This document shows positions 17,519-25,068 of a stretch of 64,000 bases of DNA, piece by piece. The notes below the pieces were generated by a model. The model was not told the origin of the DNA. It worked only from the letters and a program-made list of their open reading frames with translations, and ran no database searches. Origin of the DNA: RGIG8775 sp045612185 (lineage in GTDB: Bacteria > Bacillota > Clostridia > Oscillospirales > CAG-272); NCBI GenBank assembly GCA_045612185.1, contig JAZKYO010000030.1:194180-258179 (forward strand). The letters are read 5' to 3'. Both the position numbers and the translations under genes were made by a program. Within the stretch, counting starts at the first letter, position 1. Every line of letters starts with the position of its first letter.

Positions 17519-18103
17519 TTATTTTATTTTTTGATTTTCAAATTCATTGTGCAAAATCGAGCAAACACCGATATCCACGTATCGGCTTTTTATAAGCATT
17601 GACGAGCGAGCGACTCCCTCGAATTTCATACCCAGTTTTTCCATAACGCGTTTTGACGCTGAGTTGCCGACAATATATTTAGCCTCAATCCGGTTAAGCC
17701 CCAAGACGTTGAATCCGAAATCAACCACCTTCAAAGCAGCCTCGGGCGCAATGCCCCTTCCTCGGTATTTAGGATTCAAAACATATCCTATCTCGGCAGA
17801 GTCGTGCTGAGAGTAAATATTGGTAAACCCGCAAGTACCTATCATTTTGTTTTCTTCCTTAAGCACAACCGCCCAATCGTAAAAACTACCGAGTGCGTAA
17901 TGGTTTTTCAGATTTTTCAGATATTCTTTCGTATATTCAAGATCCTCGTGAGGATACCACGACAAAAACTCAGTCACCTCCGGCTTGCGGGAATATTCGT
18001 ACATATCAAAGCAATCCGAAACAGCAAGCCCCCTGAGAATAAGGCGTTCGGTTTCAAGAGTGGGAATATTGGAAAACACATCAACCAGTTTCTGAAAATT
18101 CAT
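17519..18103 (-). CDS. RimJ/RimL-type GNAT acetyltransferase
   Basis: A 194-residue GNAT protein starting at the ATG at 18103, five bases after GAGGA; an ATG 20 codons upstream lacks a ribosome-binding site. The family pattern LETERLILRGL, then CGFTNIYSQHDSAEIGYVLNPKYRGRGIAPEA (acetyl-CoA loop RGRGIA) and NRIEAKYIVGNSASKRVMEKLGM is that of the RimJ/RimL/SpeG-like group. These enzymes acetylate protein N-termini, antibiotics or small amines; the substrate cannot be deduced. It stands alone, divergent from the AraC regulator. Confidence 0.85.
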   Translation of the reverse strand: MNFQKLVDVFSNIPTLETERLILRGLAVSDCFDMYEYSRKPEVTEFLSWYPHEDLEYTKEYLKNLKNHYALGSFYDWAVVLKEENKMIGTCGFTNIYSQHDSAEIGYVLNPKYRGRGIAPEAALKVVDFGFNVLGLNRIEAKYIVGNSASKRVMEKLGMKFEGVARSSMLIKSRYVDIGVCSILHNEFENQKIK

Positions 18104-18182
18104 CTTTGTCCTCGCATCAATCGTTCTTGACACAATTATACTACATATCGCGTAAAAATTCAACTAAATTTGCAAAAAAGTA

Positions 18183-18211
18183 TTGATTTTTTTGCAATTA
18201 TATGGCATAAT
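18183..18211 (+). promoter_or_regulatory. promoter of the AraC regulator
   Basis: TTGATT (18183-18188) and CATAAT (18206-18211) with a 17-base spacer precede the ATG at 18245 by 33 bases. Confidence 0.6.
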
Positions 18212-18244
18212 GAATACAATACCATTTATTCAAGGTGTGCATTT

Positions 18245-19090
18245 ATGTTAATTTCAAAATACGCGAACGAAAATCTTAACGTGCGCCACAGCATTGATCC
18301 TGAACCAACGCAGGACAGCTTTTTTCTGCATGCCCACAGAACCTATGAGCTATTCTACTTTATTTCCGGCGATTGCTACTATACGGTAGAAGGCACAGAC
18401 TATCCACTCACCCCGGGATGCATACTGATAATGAGAAGCGGAGAGGCGCACACACTTCACGTCCGTTCGGAAAAGCCGTATGAGCGCATAACTGTAAATT
18501 TTGCGCCCTCAATAATCCCATTTTTGGGAAAAGAAATAGGAGAGCTTTTCTGCGAGAGGCCGCTTGGAAAAGGAAATCTTTACATTCCAACCGACGAAAC
18601 AACTGAGTTTCTAAAAACCTGTATGCTGAAAATCAGCAAGGAAACCGGAGCAGACAACGGTGAGGGGCGTATAATTTCCAATCTGATGCCGGTGCTTACT
18701 GAGCTTTATCATATTATGGAAGAAAATGCAGACGATATGACAAGGCTCAATCCCCCGTCGCAAGGCTCGTCGGAGACGGTGAGCAAGATTATTGAGTATA
18801 TCAACGCAAATCTTGTAACGATAAAAGGGCTTGACGAGTTGGAAAAGGAATTTTTCTTCAGCAAATCCTATATAAACCGTATTTTCAAGGAATCCACCGG
18901 CTCTTCGGTGTGGGATTACATAGTACTAAAGCGGCTTTTACTGTCACGCTCGCTTTTGCAAAACGGAAAGCAGGCAAATATCGTTGCCTCCGAGTGCGGA
19001 TTCTGCGATTATTCATCATTTTACCGGCAATTTAAGCAGCGATTTGGCATCTCACCTCTTGCGGCGCGTAAGACGCCAAGCGGGACCTGA
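18245..19090 (+). CDS. AraC-family transcriptional regulator
   Basis: A 281-residue regulator starting at the ATG at 18245, seven bases after AAGGTG. The N-terminal half is a cupin (FFLHAHRTYELFYFISGDCYY, then GDxY-like turns and PGCILIMRSGEAHTL) that would bind a sugar-like ligand. The C-terminal ~100 residues are two HTH motifs (LDELEKEFFFSKSYINRIFK and IVASECGFCDYSSFYRQFK, ending GISPLAARK). It is followed on the same strand by a ThuA-like gene 113 bases away, which is its most likely target or partner. Confidence 0.88.
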   Translation: MLISKYANENLNVRHSIDPEPTQDSFFLHAHRTYELFYFISGDCYYTVEGTDYPLTPGCILIMRSGEAHTLHVRSEKPYERITVNFAPSIIPFLGKEIGELFCERPLGKGNLYIPTDETTEFLKTCMLKISKETGADNGEGRIISNLMPVLTELYHIMEENADDMTRLNPPSQGSSETVSKIIEYINANLVTIKGLDELEKEFFFSKSYINRIFKESTGSSVWDYIVLKRLLLSRSLLQNGKQANIVASECGFCDYSSFYRQFKQRFGISPLAARKTPSGT

Positions 19091-19203
19091 CAACTTTTGT
19101 CCTCCTGATAACCAAATCCGTCTCGCAAACAAATTTTAAGTTTTCAGAATATATATTTTGAAATATATAATTATAATCTTTTCGAAAAAGGAAGGTGCAT
19201 TTT

Positions 19204-19947
19204 ATGAAAAAAATCAGAGTTACAATCTGGAACGAATTCAGACATGAAAAGAAAAAGCCCAACGTTGCGGCACTTTACCCCAACGGACTTCACGCAACGA
19301 TAGCCGAATTTCTCGGTGAGTGTGATGACATCGAAACAACTCTCGCAGCGCTTGACGATCCCGATCAGGGTCTTCCGGATGAGGTACTCAACAACACTGA
19401 CGTACTTATCTGGTGGGGTCATGCAGCACACCACGAGGTAAATGATGCGCTCGCTGACAAGATAAAAGACAGAGTTTACACAGGAAAGATGGGATTTATT
19501 GCGCTCCACTCAGCGCACAAGTCGAAGCCGTTCACAAGAATTGTAGGAACAAACGGAAATCTTTCATGGGGCAGAAACCAAAAAGAGGTAGTCTGGAATC
19601 TTCTCCCCTCCAGCCCCATTACAGCAGGTATCCCCGACCACTTTATTCTTGAGGAAGAGGAGCTTTACAGCGAACCCTTCTACATTCCCCAGCCCGATGC
19701 GCTTGTTTTCGGAAGTTGGTTTGAGGACGGAAATATTTTCAGAAGCGGTGCTTGCTTCCTTCGCGGCGCCGGTAAGATATTCTACTTCCAGCCCGGTCAC
19801 GAAACCTGCAAGTCTTTCTATAATCCCTACGTTCAGCGCGTAATCAAGAACGCAGTACACTGGGCAGTTCCCAATGAGATAGGCTTTGAGCTTAACGACA
19901 TCTGTCCTCAATACAAGAACAAGATTATAGACGAATTTCAAAATTAA
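19204..19947 (+). CDS. ThuA-like domain protein
   Basis: A 247-residue protein of the ThuA (trehalose-utilisation) family, which has a class I glutamine-amidotransferase-like fold without an established reaction. Recognisable parts are VTIWNEFRHE near the N-terminus, DVLIWWGHAAHHEV, GFIALHSAHKSKPF and GAGKIFYFQPGHETCKSFYNPYVQRVIKNAVHWA. The start is ATG at 19204 after GGAAGGTG. Codon choice is strongly biased, suggesting high expression. The neighbour is an AraC regulator, and the pair is probably part of sugar or glycoside use, but no transporter is adjacent. Confidence 0.85.
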   Translation: MKKIRVTIWNEFRHEKKKPNVAALYPNGLHATIAEFLGECDDIETTLAALDDPDQGLPDEVLNNTDVLIWWGHAAHHEVNDALADKIKDRVYTGKMGFIALHSAHKSKPFTRIVGTNGNLSWGRNQKEVVWNLLPSSPITAGIPDHFILEEEELYSEPFYIPQPDALVFGSWFEDGNIFRSGACFLRGAGKIFYFQPGHETCKSFYNPYVQRVIKNAVHWAVPNEIGFELNDICPQYKNKIIDEFQN

Positions 19948-19961
19948 TCGATATTAAAATT

Positions 19962-19992
19962 AAAAAAAGCTGTTGCATAGCAACAGCTTTTT
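19962..19992. terminator. bidirectional intrinsic terminator
   Basis: GCTGTTGC (19969-19976) pairs with GCAACAGC (19980-19987) around a three-base loop, with A7 on the left and T6 on the right. It separates the converging ThuA-like and pnuC genes. Confidence 0.9.
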
Positions 19993-19998
19993 CCATAT

Positions 19999-20637
19999 TT
20001 AAGCGTGTTCTTTTTGTTCTTTTTGTTCTTTTTTCATTTTTTCCCAGTTGTAAAAGCCATAAAGGTCGTTAGCCAGAAACATAACAAAGCAAAGCACCAT
20101 TGGAAGGTATGAAACACTTTCAACGGTTGCCATTATCCACAGCACGATAAGCACAACGTCGTTTACGGCATAGGCGAGGGCGTAAAACGGACTTCTGAAA
20201 AAGGCAAACATAGAGGCGAGAAAGCTGGTAGCGACCGAAAGTGTGCTAACAAGCAAATTTGCGTTTCCAAGCGCGCCGAGAATGAAATAAAAAGCTACCG
20301 TTACAACAAGTGATCCCCCACATGAAACTACTATCTGCCACAAACTCATCACGTTTACCTCAACCTCTTTGCGGTCTTTATAAGGGTGACGCAACCATGA
20401 CACCACCGACATAAGCGCCGCGGGCGCGCTCATGCAGAGATATGTTATCATTTCTCCGTAGTATCTGAAGAAGAACGAAACAACACCGTAAAACATAGCG
20501 AACACAACCGTAAGCGTTTGTCCGAGAACGTATCCCTTAGCCACGAAAATAAGGGCGGTAACTCCGATAAGTGAGGCGATAAGCGTCATATAATCCTTTT
20601 CTTTCGGAAACAAAAAAGACAGTGTTATAACAAGCAC
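19999..20637 (-). CDS. PnuC-family vitamin transporter, 5' end interrupted by TAG
   Basis: The uninterrupted part is 212 residues from a GTG at 20637. It is a multi-pass membrane protein of the PnuC family (nicotinamide riboside, thiamine or riboflavin facilitators): FFRSPFYALAYAVNDVVLIVLW and FLANDLYGFYNWEKMK are the family signature, with a Lys/Glu tail. The GTG has no clear ribosome-binding site. In the same frame upstream, ATG at 20700 behind GGAGG opens MKFFSQFRDLSKF, then TAG, then WGLWLTSVLVITL, which is the normal PnuC N-terminus with one codon turned into a stop. Either the gene is decaying, restarts downstream, or the base is a sequencing error. Ligand unknown. Confidence 0.75.
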   Translation of the reverse strand: MLVITLSFLFPKEKDYMTLIASLIGVTALIFVAKGYVLGQTLTVVFAMFYGVVSFFFRYYGEMITYLCMSAPAALMSVVSWLRHPYKDRKEVEVNVMSLWQIVVSCGGSLVVTVAFYFILGALGNANLLVSTLSVATSFLASMFAFFRSPFYALAYAVNDVVLIVLWIMATVESVSYLPMVLCFVMFLANDLYGFYNWEKMKKEQKEQKEHA

Positions 20638-20658
20638 AGACGTCAGCCACAGCCCCCA

Positions 20659-20700
20659 CTAAAATTTACTCAAATCACGAAATTGCGAAAAAAACTTCAT
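20659..20700 (-). pseudogene. original pnuC start and first codons, ended by TAG
   Basis: ATG (20700) after GGAGG is followed by 12 sense codons and TAG at 20661-20659, in frame with the transporter downstream. A single change from GAG or AAG (or similar) to TAG would explain it. TAG is a real stop in this genome, because at least two other genes here end with it (45207 and 62560). Confidence 0.75.
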
Positions 20701-20708
20701 AAAGCCTC

Positions 20709-20796
20709 CAAAAAAATAAGCATCCGCACGCGAATCTTCAAAGACCTAACGACTCGCAAACGAATGCAACGCATCCACTACCCGGTGGCAGTAATT
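20709..20796 (-). promoter_or_regulatory. structured pnuC leader with mutually exclusive hairpins
   Basis: Three pairings compete in the RNA. H1 is CCAC/GUGG (20785-20788 with 20775-20778). H2 is GGAUGC/GCAUUC (20771-20776 with 20762-20767). H3 is GCAUUCG/CGGAUGC (20761-20767 with 20720-20726), enclosing CGAGUC/GAUUCG (20751-20756 with 20731-20736) and followed by UUAUUUUUUU, so it is an intrinsic terminator. H2 shares bases with both H1 and H3. This is the layout of a transcriptional riboswitch or attenuator. I do not recognise the TPP, FMN, preQ1 or known NAD+ riboswitch consensus in it. Confidence 0.55.
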
Positions 20797-20802
20797 TTGT
20801 TA

Positions 20803-20831
20803 AGTATATCATAAAAAGCTTACTTTGTCAA
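20803..20831 (-). promoter_or_regulatory. sigma-A promoter of pnuC
   Basis: A perfect TTGACA (20826-20831) and TATACT (20803-20808) with a 17-base spacer lie on the minus strand, about 100 bases before the original pnuC ATG. Confidence 0.85.
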
Positions 20832-20861
20832 GCAAAAAAATCAACGTCTTTTAGTGTTGAT

Positions 20862-20900
20862 CAAAAAGAAGGAGCTGTCCACAAGGACAGCTCTTTTTTT
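20862..20900 (-). terminator. intrinsic terminator after the DUF1295 gene
   Basis: GAGCTGTCC (20872-20880) pairs with GGACAGCTC (20885-20893) around ACAA; the minus-strand RNA then runs into CUUCUUUUU. It overlaps the stop codon of the DUF1295 gene and separates it from the pnuC promoter. Confidence 0.85.
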
Positions 20901-21708
20901 ACGCCACGAGAAATTTGTATTTAACCACACTGTACAGTGGAATAAACGGAAGAAGAATAGGCACTTTTTTTACGTATTCCTTATATTCGGGATCGTCTCC
21001 GTAGTTTCGGTTTTGTCTCAGCTCAAGACGGCGCGCGCCGCTGAACATTACAAATATTATTCCTACGTATCCAAGAATGGCGAGTATCCACTGACCAACT
21101 CCGCTAAGCACGTTTACGCCCGACACAAGGCAGCCCGTCCAGAATATCATTTCTCCCAAATAATTGGGGCAACGGACTATACGGTAAAGACCTTTATCGC
21201 AGAATCTGTTGGGGTTCTTTTTCTTAGCCTCGTTCTTTTGCCAATCGGCAACTGACTCAAAAACAAGTCCAAACGCCATTATACAAATGCCGACGATTGT
21301 ACACACATCTGTGTCCGCACCGTTACGCAAACGGTAAAACACAGGAAGCACCTGCGTTACGTAGAGTGCGGCGCAGGTTATCCATATGGCGCACTTTACG
21401 CCAAAGGGCATTGTTTTGCCGTCTTTTATCTCGGTTTTCATTTTGTTTCTGTACGATGCGCTTTTAAGCTCACGGATAAGCAAATATCCGCTAAGGCGTA
21501 TTCCGTAAACGACAAAAAGCAGGCATGCCGCAACCGTACCCACACTCAGCGAGCCGAAGAACATTATTACCATTGCCACGCCAAGCCCCGCAATAGAAAA
21601 TCCGTATCCTAACGAAATAAAATAAACGTACTTATAAAATCCTATTGAGCTTATAAGCATAGCCACCGCAAGCAGTATCCAAAAATTCAGTGGTGCAAAA
21701 AGTTCCAT
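20899..21708 (-). CDS. DUF1295/isoprenylcysteine-methyltransferase-like membrane protein
   Basis: A 269-residue integral membrane protein starting at the ATG at 21708, seven bases after AAGGAG. About six to seven hydrophobic segments are visible. The C-terminal third has the NxGLYRxVRCPNYLGE pattern (CDKGLYRIVRCPNYLGEMIFW) and a late EYKEYVKKVP motif, characteristic of the DUF1295/steroid-reductase-like and ICMT-like families that use SAM or reduce lipids. The bacterial role is not defined. It is a single-gene unit divergent from the MBL hydrolase. Confidence 0.8.
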   Translation of the reverse strand: MELFAPLNFWILLAVAMLISSIGFYKYVYFISLGYGFSIAGLGVAMVIMFFGSLSVGTVAACLLFVVYGIRLSGYLLIRELKSASYRNKMKTEIKDGKTMPFGVKCAIWITCAALYVTQVLPVFYRLRNGADTDVCTIVGICIMAFGLVFESVADWQKNEAKKKNPNRFCDKGLYRIVRCPNYLGEMIFWTGCLVSGVNVLSGVGQWILAILGYVGIIFVMFSGARRLELRQNRNYGDDPEYKEYVKKVPILLPFIPLYSVVKYKFLVA

Positions 21709-21753
21709 AAAAGTCTCCTTAAAAAGCATATTACTCCGTATATTATATCACAT

Positions 21754-21782
21754 ATTATATCACACGCGCAGGAAAATTTCAA
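21754..21782 (-). promoter_or_regulatory. promoter of the DUF1295 gene with duplicated -10
   Basis: TTGAAA (21777-21782) and TATAAT (21754-21759) have a 17-base spacer on the minus strand. The segment TGATATAATATG is then repeated directly (12-base period), giving a second TATAAT 12 bases further on. Confidence 0.75.
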
Positions 21783-21805
21783 GGAGATTTAAATAATAAA
21801 ATCCC

Positions 21806-21833
21806 TTGACAAATTTTTCAAACATGTTATAAT
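21806..21833 (+). promoter_or_regulatory. sigma-A promoter of the MBL hydrolase gene
   Basis: TTGACA (21806-21811) and TATAAT (21828-21833), both perfect, with a 16-base spacer, 34 bases before the ATG. Confidence 0.9.
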
Positions 21834-21867
21834 TACAGCATAATGACACTGTTAAAGGAGAAAAATA

Positions 21868-22620
21868 ATGAAAATAACATTTTTCGGCAGCAGCCACGGA
21901 GTTCCCGCCCCCGACCGCTTCTGCTCCTGTGCTATGATTGAGGCTGGAGACGGTATTTATTTTATTGACGCGGGAGCACCAATGATCGACCTTATGTTAA
22001 GGTACGGAAAAAAAATTGAGGATGCACGTGCGGTATTCACCACTCACGCTCACGGAGATCACATAAACGGCATTATTGGCTTTGCGAACCTTATAAACTG
22101 GCACTACACTAAGGCTTCCGTTGATTTGTTTATGACCGAAGAAAAGCCCACCAAGGCTATTGTAGACTATCTTGAAGCGTTAGACGCGCGCCCGATTGAC
22201 AGCGACAGAGTGCGTTTTAAGCAAATCGACAAGGATTTTGTTTACGAGGACAGCAACATAAAGGTAACAGCCTTCCCTACGGGACACATGAGATACAACA
22301 ATTCCCCGTCTCGCCCCACGTACGGATACATTGTGGAAGCGGACGGCAAGCGTGCGGTATTTTCGGGTGACCTGTCCATGCACCTGCGTGACGGCGACTT
22401 TCCCGAAATTGCCCTTAAAGAAGAGGTTGAGCTTCTCGTCTGCGAAATGGCGCATTTTTCGCCCGACAAGATTACGCCGTACCTTGACAGGTGCAAGGCA
22501 AAAACGGTTTGCTTTAACCACGTATACCCATTTGACAAATTCGACGTGATAACTGAAATGAACAAAAAGTATCCTTTTGAGGTTACCATAGCTCACGACG
22601 GAGACGAAATAAATATTTAA
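21868..22620 (+). CDS. MBL-fold metallohydrolase (RNase Z-like)
   Basis: A 250-residue metallo-beta-lactamase-fold hydrolase. The metal motif THAHGDH is at about residues 58-64, with further ligands in PTGHM, FSGDLS (Asp) and CFNHVYP (His). The start MKITFFGSSHGVPAPDR resembles RNase Z and phosphodiesterase-like members rather than beta-lactamases. The exosite arm of true tRNase Z is missing, so I would not call it rnz. It stands alone behind a strong promoter; TAAAGGAG precedes the ATG. Likely a cytoplasmic phosphodiesterase of unknown substrate. Confidence 0.82.
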   Translation: MKITFFGSSHGVPAPDRFCSCAMIEAGDGIYFIDAGAPMIDLMLRYGKKIEDARAVFTTHAHGDHINGIIGFANLINWHYTKASVDLFMTEEKPTKAIVDYLEALDARPIDSDRVRFKQIDKDFVYEDSNIKVTAFPTGHMRYNNSPSRPTYGYIVEADGKRAVFSGDLSMHLRDGDFPEIALKEEVELLVCEMAHFSPDKITPYLDRCKAKTVCFNHVYPFDKFDVITEMNKKYPFEVTIAHDGDEINI

Positions 22621-22652
22621 AGCCCTATACCGCGCCAAATTGTAAAAAGCAG

Positions 22653-22681
22653 TTGACTTTAGTGTAATAATGTGGTAAAAT
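22653..22681 (+). promoter_or_regulatory. promoter of the OPT transporter gene
   Basis: TTGACT (22653-22658) and TAAAAT (22676-22681) with a 17-base spacer, about 41 bases before the ATG. Confidence 0.8.
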
Positions 22682-22722
22682 ATATTGATTGTGTCAAAAA
22701 ATATTAAGAAAGAGAGAAAAAC

Positions 22723-24630
22723 ATGGACAATCAGAAAAACTTTAAGCCGTATATTCCGGCTGAGAAGGTGACCCCCGAGCTTACCGTAACCTCGATAATC
22801 ATGGGCATTCTTCTCGCCATTATATTCGGCGCGGCTAACGCTTATCTCGGCCTCCGCGTAGGTATGACGGTTTCGGCATCTATCCCCGCAGCGGTTATCG
22901 CTATGGGCGTAATTCGAGTTATTATGAAGAAAAACTCGATACTTGAAAGCAACATCGTACAAACCATCGGCTCAGCGGGTGAGTCTGTGGCGGCAGGCGC
23001 GATCTTCACGCTCCCCGCGCTCTTCCTTTGGGCGGCAGAGGGCAAAATGGACAAACCTAACCTGCTTGAGATTACAATTATTGCTCTTCTCGGCGGACTT
23101 CTTGGCGTATTCTTTATGATCCCCCTTCGCAACGCTCTTATCGTAAAAGAGCATGGCACGCTTCCCTATCCCGAGGGCACGGCTTGCGCGGAAGTTCTTC
23201 TCGCAGGCGAGGAGGGCGGATCTAACGCCTCCACCGTTTTTGCGGGCATGGGCTTTGCTGCGGCATTCAAGTTCATCATTGACGGCATCAAGGCTGTTCC
23301 CGGTGAAGTTGCTCTCAGAATCAAGGGCTATTCGGGCGAAATCGGAACTCAGATTTATCCCGCGGTTATGAGCGTAGGTTATATTTGCGGTCCTCGCATT
23401 TCCTCGTACATGTTTGCGGGCGGTGTGCTTAGCTGGATGGTGCTTATCCCCCTCATCGTGCTTTTTGGTGCTGACATAGTTATGTACCCCGGCACAGAGA
23501 CTATCGGCGCTATCTTTGAGGCAAGCGGTGCAAGCGGTATCTGGAGCAGCTACATCCGCTATATCGGTGCGGGTGCGCTTGCGGCGGGCGGTATTATCAG
23601 CCTTATCAAGTCGCTTCCCCTTATCGTTCGCACTTTCAGAGACGCTGTTAAGGGCATGGGCAAGGGTGCAAGTGCCGACAATGCGCGAACCGCGCAGGAC
23701 CTCAGCATGAAGATAGTTCTTATCGCTATCGCCATTCTTACTCTTTTGGTATGGCTTGTTCCCGCTATTCCCGTTACCCTTGTAGGCGCTATAATCGTAG
23801 TTATTTTCGGTTTCTTCTTCGCAACTGTTTCTTCGAGAATGGTTGGTCTTGTGGGTAGCAGTAACAACCCCGTTTCCGGTATGGCTATCGCTACTCTTCT
23901 TATAGCTACTCTTATCCTCAAGATTACCGGCGATGTGGGAGCTCATGGAATGCAGAGTGCTATCGCTATCGGCTCTATCATCTGTATAGTTGCCGCAATT
24001 TCGGGCGACACCTCTCAGGACCTTAAGACAGGATTCCTTCTCGGCGCTACTCCCAAAAAGCAGCAGATAGGTGAGGTTATCGGTGTTGCGGCTTCGGCTC
24101 TCGCAATCGGTGTTACCCTCTACCTTCTTGACGCAGCATGGGGCTTTGGCGGTGAGGAGCTTGGCGCGCCTCAGGCAACCCTTATGAAGATGATTATTGA
24201 GGGTGTTATGGGTGGCGACCTTCCTTGGGGCTTGGTTTTCATTGGCGTATTTATTGCCATCGTTGTTGAGATTATCGGTATCCCCGTACTTCCCTTTGCT
24301 ATCGGCATTTATCTTCCCGTTCATCTTAACGCTTGCATTATGGTAGGCGGTCTCGTTCGTCTTGTATTTGACAAGATGAAGAAGGAGGAGGCAGAGAAAA
24401 AGTCTATTATAAACGACGGTATCCTCTTCTGCTCGGGTATGATCGCGGGCGAGGGACTGGTTGGAATTCTTCTTGCTCTTCTCGCTGTGTTCGGTGTCAG
24501 CGAATTTATTGATATTTCGGGCATTTTCGCAGGAGTTCCCGCGTTTATTTCCCAGATACTCAGCCTTGTAGTATTCGCGCTTATCATTCTTTCGTTGCTT
24601 AAATTCACAATCTGGAAGAAGCGTAAGTAA
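22723..24630 (+). CDS. OPT-family oligopeptide transporter
   Basis: A 635-residue membrane protein with about 14-16 hydrophobic segments, the length and pattern of prokaryotic OPT family transporters, which import peptides or metal-chelate compounds using the proton gradient. Telltale stretches are GAANAYLGLRVGMTVSASIPAAV and GTLPYPEGTACAEVLLAGEEGG. Codon use is strongly biased (GGC, GCG, CTT), suggesting high expression. The last base of its TAA is the first base of the next gene's ATG, so the small PqqD-like protein is translated with it. Confidence 0.93.
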   Translation: MDNQKNFKPYIPAEKVTPELTVTSIIMGILLAIIFGAANAYLGLRVGMTVSASIPAAVIAMGVIRVIMKKNSILESNIVQTIGSAGESVAAGAIFTLPALFLWAAEGKMDKPNLLEITIIALLGGLLGVFFMIPLRNALIVKEHGTLPYPEGTACAEVLLAGEEGGSNASTVFAGMGFAAAFKFIIDGIKAVPGEVALRIKGYSGEIGTQIYPAVMSVGYICGPRISSYMFAGGVLSWMVLIPLIVLFGADIVMYPGTETIGAIFEASGASGIWSSYIRYIGAGALAAGGIISLIKSLPLIVRTFRDAVKGMGKGASADNARTAQDLSMKIVLIAIAILTLLVWLVPAIPVTLVGAIIVVIFGFFFATVSSRMVGLVGSSNNPVSGMAIATLLIATLILKITGDVGAHGMQSAIAIGSIICIVAAISGDTSQDLKTGFLLGATPKKQQIGEVIGVAASALAIGVTLYLLDAAWGFGGEELGAPQATLMKMIIEGVMGGDLPWGLVFIGVFIAIVVEIIGIPVLPFAIGIYLPVHLNACIMVGGLVRLVFDKMKKEEAEKKSIINDGILFCSGMIAGEGLVGILLALLAVFGVSEFIDISGIFAGVPAFISQILSLVVFALIILSLLKFTIWKKRK

Positions 24631-24980
24631 TGAAAAAGAAAAATATTATTTCCGCAAACTATCTTGAAAAAATTCCCGTGCGTCACCCCGACATAAACTG
24701 GACGGCTGACGAAAACGGATTGGTTACACTTGAGATAGAAAACACGGGATTTTTCAACAGAGTGGCGCAAAAGCTTTTCAAGCGTCCGAAGATAAGCTAC
24801 GTTCATCTTGACGAAAACGGCAGTTTCACCTGGAACAACATCGACGGTGAAAAAGACATAATCGCTATTGGAAAAGACGTGGACGAGCATTTCGGCGAGG
24901 CGGCGCATCCGCTTTACGAAAGACTTGCAAAGTTCTTTCAAATTCTTGAAAGCTACCATTTTATCGTTTGGAAAGAATAA
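24630..24980 (+). CDS. PqqD-like small protein coupled to OPT transporter
   Basis: A 116-residue protein resembling the PqqD winged-helix fold, which in other systems binds precursor peptides for radical-SAM enzymes. The pattern is NGLVTLEIENTGFFNRVAQ, then YVHLDENGSFTW, IDGEKDIIAIGKDVDEHFGE, and PLYERLAKFFQILE. No radical-SAM or precursor gene is nearby. Its only neighbour is the OPT transporter with which it overlaps by one base, so it may be a cytoplasmic partner or regulator of that transporter. The similarity is a judgement by eye. Confidence 0.65.
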   Translation: MKKKNIISANYLEKIPVRHPDINWTADENGLVTLEIENTGFFNRVAQKLFKRPKISYVHLDENGSFTWNNIDGEKDIIAIGKDVDEHFGEAAHPLYERLAKFFQILESYHFIVWKE

Positions 24981-24984
24981 AATA

Positions 24985-25020
24985 CGGCTTGTCGGGTAAC
25001 CGACAAGCCGTTTCCTATTT
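24985..25020 (+). terminator. intrinsic terminator after the OPT unit
   Basis: An 11-bp stem CGGCTTGTCGG/CCGACAAGCCG (24985-24995 with 25000-25010) with a GTAA loop is followed by TTTCCTATTT. Confidence 0.85.
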
Positions 25021-25046
25021 ACAAACAGAATTTTTTGTGGTAAAAT
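25018..25046 (+). promoter_or_regulatory. promoter of the lipoprotein gene
   Basis: TTTACA (25018-25023) and TAAAAT (25041-25046) with a 17-base spacer; it abuts the preceding terminator. Confidence 0.75.
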
Positions 25047-25068
25047 GTAGAGGAATGGAGTTGATAAA

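Noticed and set aside
20659..20661. TAG in pnuC read as a recoded sense codon
   Set aside because: Two other genes here end in TAG, one directly before a terminator, so TAG is a stop in this organism.
20701..20796. pnuC leader as a TPP, FMN, preQ1 or NAD+ riboswitch
   Set aside because: None of the consensus core segments known to me is present. I keep it as an unclassified structured leader.
22972..24324. 450-codon open frame on the minus strand inside the OPT gene
   Set aside because: The composition is charged and repetitive, as expected from reading a hydrophobic gene backwards. There is no start context, and the OPT gene is clearly real.
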